Assembly (NCBI GenBank): GCA_959347315.1
Contig: OY365813.1
Location: forward strand, 33,460,995 to 33,524,994
DNA from: Bimastos eiseni
Lineage: Eukaryota > Annelida > Clitellata > Crassiclitellata > Lumbricidae
Length of the DNA stretch: 64,000 nt
Reading direction: 5' to 3'
This document shows, piece by piece, positions 1 to 10,395 of the stretch. Below the pieces are notes generated by a model. The model worked only from the letters and a program-made list of their open reading frames with translations, was not told the origin of the DNA and did no database searches. Both the position numbers and the translations under genes were made by a program. The stretch's first letter is position 1. Each line of letters opens with the position of its first letter.

Positions 1-588
1 ACAGAAATAATGTCTTCGTTTCATTGCAAACTGACTTCATAGGCTCCATATATTGTGAACATGGAACTATTGATATCTATAAATGCACACGGCACTATAT
101 TGTCCGTCTGCATATAATTGTATTACAGGTCTGTATAGGCCTATACCGTATATACTACATCCTTATTATATCCTTATCATATCTTTATCATATGTCTATT
201 GTATCCTTAATATATCATAATATATATTTAATATATCCTTATAATATCTCTGTTATATTTCGTATTATACCCTTATTATATCCTTATTATATCCGTAATA
301 TAATTATATTTATTATCGTCGCGGTCATAATTATTATAATTGCAATAATTGTTGCTGTGACTGATGTTTTTATTGCACTGGGGAAAGCTTCCATTGGATG
401 TTAATGTTCAGACGTCGCACCTGATCCTATTGTTGTTGTTTCTTTAGGATAACTGATGCAGGGCTAATAATCTATGATTGCAATCGGTGAAATCCCTCTT
501 CCGTGTGAATAAATGGAAACATTGAATGAAAACAAACAACGTACTTACCAAGTTACATACATGCTCTGAACAGACAGGCCATCTGTCG
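1..588. other. AT-rich non-coding sequence with degenerate short tandem repeat
   Basis: No gene is recognised here. From about 150 to 320 the sequence is a degenerate array built on an ATATCCTTATT-like unit, followed by TAAT-rich simple sequence. The open frame across it encodes only Ile/Tyr-rich low-complexity residues and is not credible. Positions 320-588 look unique, with no coding signal seen. Confidence 0.6.
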
Positions 589-715
589 GCTGTCGACGGG
601 AATCCGTTGATTGGTTCCACGCTTGTGTGCTACCCAACCATTGGTGGCTCTTTCAACTAACCGAGCACTGTTTTGCTAATTGTTGTGACATATTCGTTTG
701 TAATGGCACTACACA
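589..715 (+). repeat. SINE-like dispersed repeat, family A (copy 1)
   Basis: The segment starts with GCTGTCGACGGGAATCCGTT and continues with a 'ttggttccacgct ... cactgttttgctaattgttgt' body. The same body recurs at about 5.2, 18.5, 24.0 and 50.7 kb on + and at 33.2 and 34.3 kb on -. This copy loses its 3' end in an AT-rich tract at 720-772. The family assignment comes from comparing copies inside this window only. Confidence 0.65.
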
Positions 716-1380
716 TCATATATATAAATAAATAAATATATATATATGTAAATATATATATATAATTATTATTAGCGCAGAGAAGGTGCCATGAAGGGGC
801 GCCAGGGCTACAAATTATCACTCATACATACATACATACACACACATACACACATACATACATATATACATACATACATACTTACAAGTACATGCACATA
901 CACATCCAAACTCACCTACCCATACACGCAAACTCACGCAATGACAAGTAGTCACCTACTTACCTACATACAAGCCATCATGACACACCTACTCGCGCAC
1001 ACCCACCTCTATACTCTCCTGTCTCTGTCTGTCTCTCTCTCTCTCTCTTTCACATACACACACACACACCTACACACACAGACACGAAGAGCCGTTCTTT
1101 GGTGAACAAATCGCATCAATGGTTTTTGCTCGGAGCAATTCAGAGTTTGTCGTCGACAATTCCACAATTATTATTATTTTGAGTTTATACGCAAATACAT
1201 TGGACTAATGTCGATCGTGTGGCACCCTTGCTGCAATATATATATATATATATGGACGAGTAGCGGCTCCATATATATTGTCGTCATTATTATTATTATT
1301 ATTATTAATATCATCATCATTAGTATCATTATCATTATTATCATTATCATCATCACTATAATTATTATTATTGACAGAAC
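716..1380. repeat. Compound microsatellites: TA, CATA/CACA, CT and TTA/TCA tracts
   Basis: Successive simple repeats are seen: TATA at 718-772, CATA/CACA at 823-895, CT at 1023-1050 with CA at 1056-1080, TA at 1237-1253, and ATT/ATC trinucleotides at 1283-1372. Open frames here encode Thr/His or Ile runs and are artefacts of composition. Confidence 0.85.
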
Positions 1381-1965
1381 GGTCGACGTCCTTCAATCTT
1401 CCACCCAATGGCTTTGTCCACGTTTAATCGCGGCGCCGCATCATTTAGTCACGTGACCTTATGCCTCGTTGCCTTGACAACGGGCCGTGACTAACGAAGG
1501 TGTCGTTAGACGGATGCGTTTAATGAGCCCTGCGTTCTAGAATAATTGTGAGGCTGTGATTTAGAGAGTGGAGTGTTTTGGGGATAGATAATGAAGGGTT
1601 TTTGGAGAGGTTGTTTGTATGAGAGGAGGGAGCGGAGTTGGAAGGAGGGTGGGTCTATATTGGTGATAAGGCAAGGAAAGTCAAAGGATGACAACGTAAG
1701 GCAGGCAGTGAAAAAAACAATGGTCAGGAATGACATAGAATGACAGAGAGTGAGACAAGGCAAGAAATGGCAACGATCGAGAAGAGATAAAAAATAGGCA
1801 ATGATTCAATGGGTGAATTTGAGCGAATGCATGGAATGGCAATGGAATGGAAGATAAGACGAAGAGTGAGACAAGGCAAGAATTGGCAATGAATGGGGTT
1901 TTGGGAAGTAAATTGAAGGAGTGAGACTGATTAAGAAATGGCAAGTGTTGGCAACGAGAGTCGTC
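1381..1965. other. Non-coding interval, no recognised feature
   Basis: I see no conserved protein, RNA or clear repeat. From 1560 to 1950 the strand is purine-rich, with loosely repeated 'gagtgagacaaggcaagaaatggcaa'-type phrases about 130 bp apart (1750, 1868). This suggests an old local duplication. Confidence 0.4.
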
Positions 1966-2923
1966 CAGTGGCGTAGCGCCACAGAGCGAAGTGGAGCAAT
2001 TGCTCAATGGCGCTAAGAGCTGAATGGCGCCTCCTCGGCCGATGATAATTTTGGTCGATGGTTAGATTTAGATTCACAAATTCACAAGCCTTAGCGTCGT
2101 AGCACGCGTCTGACGAATATCGTCGTAGCCCGTACGCGTCTGACGAACGCGTGATAGATTCGCGGTATTTATCACGCATCAGTTAATAGCAGCCAAAGTC
2201 CAGCCCGTACGTATATACACCCTTCAATATCAGAATGCACACATGCTTTCTCGTTATTGATATTAAGCCCTTAAGCGAGAGGCAATAAACTGGTTGACAA
2301 GATTCCACTCTTTCCGCATAGCATAAATACGCCCAACTTGCACAGATTTAGTTAAAATAAGACGTTACTCATATAGTCACATTCAGATCAGTTGCTAGGC
2401 TGCGTGTAAACGCAGTAATTAGCTGTGTTCTTTGAAATAAACATATTTTCAACACTTTTCTGCTGTTTGAGTAGGCCTAGGACAGTTTTGAACATTTCTG
2501 TACTTCTTCTGTTCGTTGAGAAAACTAGTGCAGAAGAGTTTAACTCATTTTGCACTATAGGTGCAAAATGCGTGCAGAATAGTTAACATCAGGTCTGGTT
2601 TCAATGCTAACGAATGTTTGTTTCTTTTGCTGAGATTGCACTGTGGTTTTATTTTTTAAGAAAAGTGCAGATTTGTTCTACTAAAAGCTAATAATAACTG
2701 AATAACAGAATTGTTTTTTTAATTTTTACACAGTTTCAACACACTCTCGCAAAACAAAATTATTTTAAAACACAATCGCTTCCAGCATCCAATTCAAATG
2801 TGAACGAAATTCACCAAAAACGCAAAGCACACAAGAGCTACTGAGAAAGGATCTTGCTCAGTGGCAGGACGTTCGAACAAGGTTCGCTCCTTACAGAGCG
2901 CCACAGAGGCAGCTACGCCACTG
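1966..2923. mobile_element. Non-autonomous hAT-like DNA transposon
   Basis: The element begins CAGTGGCGTAGC at 1966 and ends with the inverted complement GCTACGCCACTG at 2912-2923. CAGTGGCGTAGC-type ends are characteristic of hAT superfamily transposons, which make 8-bp target duplications. The flanking octamers are GAGTCGTC (1958-1965) and GAGGCGCC (2924-2931), six of eight identical, as expected of an aged duplication. Inside are a duplicated CGCGTCTGACGAA motif (about 2104-2150) and AT-rich filler. No transposase reading frame is visible, so it would depend on an enzyme supplied elsewhere. Confidence 0.7.
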
Positions 2924-2931
2924 GAGGCGCC

Positions 2932-3820
2932 GTTTTTTACACTGGTCACTGAAACAACTTTTTCGCATAATAATATATATGCTGTGTGCAAATATGTTGT
3001 ATGATTTGTGGGGAAAAGGTTTCGATGTAGCGACGGTAGGGCAGTTTCGCATGGCAATGTCCAACAAGATGATTAATTGCTTAGAGAAGGATGGTTGCGA
3101 CGAGAGAATATGTGTAATTAACCGTTTGATTTATTGACTATGTCATTGTTGTCACATGTCTTCCTCTTGCCTGTCTGTCGGTCTGTCGGTCTGTCTGTCT
3201 GTCTGTCTGTCTGTCTTGTGTTGTATGTCTCTTCCTCTGCTTCTTTGTCACAACTAATTCTCTCTCTCAATCGGTCTATTCTTCTGCCTAACCGTACGTC
3301 TCACTCTCTGTCTATTTTTCCGTCTCTCTTTGTCTGTCCAGCTATCTCGCTCTTTCTATCTTTGTCAGTCTCTCTCTGTCGCTGTCTGTGTATCTTTAAC
3401 TTCTGCTCTGTCTATGTTCCTTTATCTGTTTCCTTCTGCTTCTGTTCCTCTATATTTCCCTCTGTCTCTGTTTGTTTGTCTGTTTGTCTCTCTATGGTAG
3501 CCTCTCGAAGCAGATAGATTATTATTTTGGAGAGGCGTTTTATGAGTCATCTGCCTCCCTCCTTTCATCTACATATGTCGTTCTTCTTCTATCTGTCTGT
3601 CTGTCTCTCAGACTCTCTCTCTGAGTGGGTGTCTCTCTCGCTGGGGGGCTGTCTGTCTCCACCTTCTGACTCTTGCGTGCGTCATTCACCTGCGTAGGTT
3701 TACACCCTCTAAATGAGTTCATGACCTCATCTCATCTCCTGATTGGTCAGTCGCAGATGGCCGAACATAACCCAGTCTCCGTTCAGAATCCAATTCAGTC
3801 TTTTGTGGCTTGTTACATCT
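2932..3820. repeat. Pyrimidine-rich GTCT/CTCT low-complexity tracts
   Basis: GTCTGTCT and CTCTGTCT repeats occupy 3175-3215, 3300-3490 and 3588-3660. Between 2932 and 3170, and from 3660 to 3820, nothing recognisable was found. Long Ser/Leu/Val open frames here reflect the repeat composition. Confidence 0.7.
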
Positions 3821-4050
3821 TCATCAGTTCCTGACGCCGTCCATTTGGCGGCGATGGGTACGAATAAAATTACCTCCATCGTCCTCTATCTTTTGTTGAG
3901 TCCACCGCTTCTTCATTTGCTTCCTTTAGTGTTAGTCCAATTGATGTTATGTCTTCATTTGTGTTGTCAATCCAGTCTTCGTCTGCTTTTGTTTCTTTTT
4001 CATTTGGATCTTGCATGTAGTGCATTGTGTGGGAGTCAGTCAACTGACAT
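3821..4050 (-). mobile_element. LINE C-terminal/3' fragment (RTE/L1-like tail family)
   Basis: This antisense copy matches the + strand copy at 35770-35990, which decodes as a basic [13 protein letters not shown]...[16 protein letters not shown] tail of the kind found at the C-terminus of many LINE polymerases. Shared blocks include the complements of 'acacaaatgaagacataacatc' and 'tggactaacactaa'. The copy is not open and is 5' truncated. Confidence 0.6.
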
Positions 4051-4145
4051 TCTCTCTCTCTCTCTTTCTCTCTGTCTCTCTGTCTCTCTCTCTCTGTCTC
4101 TCTCTCTCTCTGTCTCTCTCTCTCTCTCTGTCTCTCTCTCTCTAC
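4046..4145. repeat. (CT)n/(CTGTCT)n microsatellite
   Basis: An almost pure CTCTCTGTCT array ends about 170 bp upstream of the first visible channel exon. It abuts the LINE fragment and may have grown from its tail. Confidence 0.9.
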
Positions 4146-4311
4146 ATATATTCAAACTATCTGGAGTCTTTGTTGAACGACTTTGTGCTGCAGAGTTAAG
4201 TTTTGATATGAAATGATTATTTAAGTCATCGTTTCTCATTTCCAGGCATTGCTACCTGAACGAGACCTAAAAGAATTGCGTTGAATTTAACAATTAAAAT
4301 TAATTCTTTAG

Positions 4312-4356
4312 GAAGAAAAGAACCAGATTCTGACGACTTTTGGATGGCTCGAAGTT
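4312..4356 (+). CDS. nAChR: nAChR-like exon (45 bp, start of WLEV strand)
   Basis: A 45-bp exon flanked by 'ttctttag' and 'gtaagt' encodes EEKNQILTTFGWLEV in phase 0. This is the DEKNQxLTTNxWL block of nicotinic receptors, and a separate 45-bp exon for this block is common in nicotinic receptor genes. It sits upstream of the next exon in the same phase. Confidence 0.92.
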
Positions 4357-7300
4357 GTAAGTAGAGCATTACTAGGCCTACTAATGCATTACAATTATTA
4401 TAGCGCTGGCCTTGTATGTATGTATGTATGTATGTATGTATGTATGTATGTATATATGTATGTATTAGGCTATTTATATAGCGTCTTATAAGGGCCTCTC
4501 GAAGTCGCTACAGCCAAGCCTCTCCTAAGGAATGGGTTTTGAACTCAACTGGTGCCCTCTTTGGCCCTGAAATTCTCCTCAATCGCCGATGTTCCAATTG
4601 GCGAGCGTTCCGAGTGAGGCCACGGTTGTATAACTTACGCGCCCGATTAGCTCAATGAGATTTGCACAGCCAATCAGATGACGAACTCAAATGGCGGTTG
4701 TCATTTAGACGAACGGTGCAATTCAAAAGCAGAAATATCAAGATATTTGTGTGTACATTTTCCATCCAGATAAAAATTCCATCAATCCATTCACTCATTT
4801 ACTAATCCATCCATTCTTACACTCATCCATCAGTCTATCCATCCATTCATTAATCCATCCATCAATAAACTCGTCCATCTATTAATTCATCCGTCCAACC
4901 AACACTCCTCCTTTCCTTCCATCCATCCGTCCATCCTTCAATCCATCCATTCATTCACCCATCCCTCAGCCGTTTCTTCTTTTCCATGAAGCATTGGATC
5001 GATGAGTTCCTAACTTGGAAACCGGAAGAGTATGGCGGCCTAACGAGACTCATCGTTCCACCTCAACTCATTTGGCTACCAGACTTCGGACTCGAAAACA
5101 GGTGACTATAATTGAGGATGCTATAGTTAATCCATATATATTTTAAATATTTGAATAATATTTACATATGTATAAAATATGTATATATATATCACCACTG
5201 GCGACTCTTTCAACTTACTGAGCACTGTTTTGCTAATTATTATTGTGACTTTTATATTATTGTGATATTATTCGTTATAACTGACATTTAACATAATAAT
5301 TATCCAGTGCAGAGAGCGCATATTAATAGTTACTGTTTGACAGGCGCTATATAAATAATATTAATACAATACAATCTCAGACCCACCTTTTATGGACTGT
5401 ATTTTTTGCAAACTGTATATTTTGCGTCATCGTTGGTTAAAATAAGATCCATAAACTACAAATAAGGTAAAGATGTATACAAAGTCATTCACTAATTCGA
5501 GTAAAATTGTCATATTATATTTAATCCATCTACCTGGAATGACCTTCTTCCACCACTAAGATTAAACTAATGACTGGCTTCTCACCATCGGTTTCTCACT
5601 CTTTAAATACGTTTCTCTTTCCTCGGGGTTTCTGTGCTGTGCAATTGCTCTCCGAGGGGCGCCGTATAAAACTAAAGGTGCGACACAATCTTTGGATTAA
5701 GAATTTATGGCCGGTACTCATTGTTAGTAAAAAACTACGAACTTAAGCTACCTATAATAGTCCACGCTTACATAAATGTCTTATTATATCCTATCATAAC
5801 TAGATAAACTTGTCTGCCATTAATGATCACAATCGGATAATGTACAATTAGCAGGTAATATAGATTTAGCAAATGGCAAATGCATAGTAACAGGACAATA
5901 GTCCCCCGGACAAAACCTCCGGACAATAACCCCATACAAATACCACCCGGACAATGACCCCCCCCCCCCCGGATAGTAATGGTAAGACGAGAGAAGGCTT
6001 CAGAATTGTACCAAACATCGGAAAGTAATTATTAGATAATTAACGGATAATTGTAGAACATGGAATATTCATTACTAGGCTGTTTATTTTATGCAGACGG
6101 TAGGTTTTAGAAACTTAACCAAACATCAAAAAGTAACTATTCAAAGAGAACAAACATTACTTGTAACAAGTCAACTGCAACCAATTTCTGGCTGGTCATC
6201 AATCACAACCTCCAAGAAAGAGATGCTGACTTAAAAAATTTAATGCACAAAATCTGACCATCATTAAAACCTACAAGGAGAGCAATTTCAGAGGCGGCGA
6301 TGGGTGGCAGGACACCCAATGAGAGGGGTAGAAAAAATGAGGGGGAAAACGTATAACGTCTTCCATTTTTATAAAAATTGAGGGGACTTGTCCCCCTCGA
6401 GCCCCGGGATCACCACCTCTGATCAATCTTATCGACTACCTACGTTTAGTAGCTCAAAAACTTGTCTTTTAAAGTGCGATGAACGATTTGACAAATTTGA
6501 CAATTCACAGCATTTTCTTCGAGAGATTTAATTTAATAGGCTTTAACTCACCTTGAATGGTTTTCTAATGTAAGATTTGTGTCTAATAAAACCATTGTAA
6601 ATTTATTCTACATTATTTATAAAATAATATAATTATTTGCATCAGCCGTGCATGGGGATTTTCATGTCTAACCATTACTATCCTGGGGTTATTGTCCGGT
6701 TTTTTAACATTGGGTTATTGTCCGGGGGTAATTGTCGGGCGGTAATTGTCCTAGAACCAAATTTCAGAAAATGAAATGCATGCTATTGAGTGATAGAGCC
6801 TTAATTTCCTCGGGCTATCCTTTGGACAACCCCTCTGATTCGACGTAGAGCTCGTGAATAAGCTGATGCCTTGCGTTCGGCTGTCGATTGGCGCTTCAGA
6901 AGTTTGGAGATTACGATTACAAAACGAGAGATATCTGCAAAGTTTACTTGAGATGCCTTTACAAGACAAAACGCTAGTAACCTCTGGAGTGCTCTTTAAG
7001 GACAGAACCATTAGCAGCGTTTGCCACAAAGGGTGAATGCTTGTCCGTTTTTTTGCTTGGACAATAAACAGCGTCTCCTTTTGTCTGCGAGTAGACACAG
7101 AACGAGGTACCTTTTCTAGTAGAGGAAATGGATAAATGATAGCACTCAACGTTACGTACGAGTCCTGTTGTGTAGAGCGGATGCATGATCAAGCACTGAC
7201 ACACACTTTGGTGTCACGTCATTTCGTCTACTAACTTTTCGTATGCGGCAGTACGTCCAGTTAGAAGATTGAGTGATGAGCAAATTCTGCTTAAATAGAA

Positions 7301-7940
7301 GCGGGATCGATGAAAGCAATTTTGTTTAATGAAGCACTGTATCGATGAAAGTCATAGTGTTTAATTAGGAGCTGGATTGAGGAACAGAATCATGCTGAAG
7401 TGGAAGCTATATTGAGGATATGAATCGTGTTTAATTAGAAGCTGGATTGGTAAAAGCAATTATGGTTAATTTGAATCTGGATTGATGAAAAAAATCATGC
7501 TGAAGCAGAAGCTGGGTCGATTAAAAAAATTATGTCTAATTAGTGGATGAATAAATGAATAGATCCATGCTTAAGTAGAAGCTGGATTGATGAGAAGTAT
7601 CATGCTTAAGTGGAAACTTAATTGGTGAAAAGAATCGTGGAGAAAGAATAAGGTGGATTTATAAAAAATCCATACCTAAATAGAAACTGGATTGATGAGA
7701 AGAATCATGCTTAAATAGAAGCTATATTGGTGAAAGAATCGTTCTTAAGTGTAAGGTGGAATGATAAAAAGAATCATGCCTAAGAAGCTGGATCGATGAA
7801 AACAATCATGCCTAAAATAATGGAAGACGAAGTGTCGTATATACCCTCCTTCCTCTAAGTTTAGATGTGCACACAGATCACGACCGAATGCGACTGATCA
7901 CTGATGGCGCAGATACCATTTCAATATTGCCAACGTGTTC

Positions 7941-7985
<45 letters not shown>

Positions 7986-8258
7986 TGATCACTCAATCGA
8001 TCGATCGTTTATCAACAAAATAAGCTCTATCCTGTGAAAAATAAGTTTATTGGTGATTCATACATTTATGCGATTCATCTTTTTTCGAATCTATATTCTG
8101 TTACAAGTTTGCTCTAATCAAGGCTATGTACAGCATGTGTCTCTTTGGTCTGTTGTGGAGGTTCTCACACGCCAGACAAAGGAGAAATAGAGAAAGAGAG
8201 AGACAGAGAGACAGAGACAGAGAGACAGAGACAGAGACAGAGACAGAGAGACAGAGAC

Positions 8259-8291
<33 letters not shown>

Positions 8292-10296
8292 CAGACAGAA
8301 AGAGACACAGAGACAGGCAGACACATCGAAAGAGAGAGAGAGAGAGATAGGAGGAGGTTTCGATTGGCGCTGACATCCTATGATCCGTAAGTAATTCCCG
8401 GATTCAGTTGATCCCCAATTCAATTTCACTATATCATACGTCCGTCTGTCCGTCTGTCCGTCTGTCCGTCTGTCCATCTGTTCATCTGTCTGTCTTTCCG
8501 TTCGTACCAATTCACCACCTACGATCGCCCTCCTCCCACTCATTTTCCATCCCGACTAAGAACGGCAATTTTTTTAATCAAGGGTGATGTAATATGTTTT
8601 AATCTGACGGAATAATCCGATAAAACTCTTCGGGGACAGAATCTCATCATGCAGGAGCATTCAAATATTTAATGATACAAAAATTTATGTTGCACCTTTT
8701 AGAGGTGCAAAGAGTTGATCTAAAAAAATCATAAAACTAATAATAGCAAAAATAATACCGTTTCAATTTTAGATTTTTAGAGAATTAGAGCGCCATTCTT
8801 CCTCTGCTGAAATAATAATAATAATAAAATAAAAATAAAAATAATAGTAATAATAACAATAACAATAATAATAATAATAATAACGACGAGTAGGGCCATT
8901 TCCAGACAACAACAACAAAATTATAATAATAATAATAATAATAGTAATAATAAACAATAATAATAGCAATTACAATAACAACAGCTGCAGTTATGCAGTC
9001 AATATCATATATATAAGGTTTTGTTTCTCTGGTCATTAATATTTTCTACTTTATTCCAACCACCAACATCAGCATAACAATTAATCCTATTTTTCTTCTA
9101 CTGCTGCCACCTAGCGCCGATTCCATCTACGACGACGCGGCCGACCGGAAGTTCCGCGCCGGAGTCGACCACGACGGGTCAATCCAGTGGGTGCCAGGGG
9201 GAAAGTTCACGACCTCTTGCCAGCTGGACATCACATACTACCCCTTCGATACGCAACTCTGCGAGCTGGACTTTGTCGACTGGACCTACGACGCACGTTT
9301 CGTCATCCTCATCAACGGAAGTGACGTAATCGATACAAGCGTTTTCCGACGTCACGGGGAGTGGGACGTCATCCGGACCCAGGCTCTGGGAGTCAATCAG
9401 GTATTCTTGATAGTATTCGAGAGTTTAGCGACATCTTATAGCAGCACAGCAGGCTGTTGACGTCTTTAAAGTTATTTACGTAACCGTTCGTATAATGTAG
9501 TTTTCATCCGTTTTCTTTCTTTTGTCTTGTTATTGATTCCGCTTCTGATTGTTTGTTGATACGGCGTTATTTAAAAGATGGTTATTGTATGTTTTAAATG
9601 TTTACATGTTGAATAATTGGTGGAATTCCAAAATTTTGTCACATTTCTTCCTTCATTCATGAATTCCTTCACTGGCTCCCAGCACCTAAATGCATTCGTT
9701 TCAACACCCTTGCATTGATGTGTAACTGTCTCCTTGGGTTTGCCCCGCCTACCTTCTGGCTCTCTTCACTAAGGTCTCCTCTATTCCTCACCGGGTTTCC
9801 CTTCGTTTCTCTGCCTTTAGACTTTTTGTGGTTCCCAGCACGCGCTCTGCCACGGCCCTATCCAGGAGCTTCGCCTACATGTGTCCCACCCGCTGGAACA
9901 GCCTCCACTTTCCTCTTCAGAAGGAGCTGCTCTCTCTCCTGCTGCCTTCCGGAAGCACCTGCAGGCTTTTCTTTTCTCTGTTTAGCTTTGTGTTGAGTCG
10001 TGAGCGCCAATTATTTGAGTGGCGCTATATAAATTCTCCATTGCAATTTTAAGCAATTCAAAATATCTTTCATAACATAGATCATTATTTAATTTGTGGC
10101 ACGGTGGCTAATTAGTGTGCGCTGAGTGAGCGGGTTCGACCCTCGTCAGAGACGTCAGTCACTATATATGTAGAGTCCTTGAGCAAGTCCTTCGCGCACC
10201 ATTGCTCTGCAGTACAACTGCGATTGCGTCGTCGAGGCGTGTGCACTTATGAGCAAAAAATGTTGGAAGAAGGGCGGTATCAAATTTCAAGAATGT

Positions 10297-10332
<36 letters not shown>

Positions 10333-10342
10333 TGTGTACATT

Positions 10343-10395
<53 letters not shown>

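Noticed and set aside
1174..1456. Overlapping open frames rich in Ile/Asn/Asp on both strands
   Set aside because: They are translations of ATT/ATC trinucleotide repeats.
3134..4239. Ser/Leu-rich frames resembling secreted or membrane proteins
   Set aside because: Pure CT/GTCT microsatellite translation plus an antisense LINE tail; no start or splice context.
7938..7985. Regular short repeats that might suggest a CRISPR array
   Set aside because: Direct tetranucleotide repeats without spacers in a eukaryotic genome.
8101..8543. Arg/Glu/Thr-rich frames around 8.1-8.5 kb
   Set aside because: Translation of GACAGA repeats in all frames.
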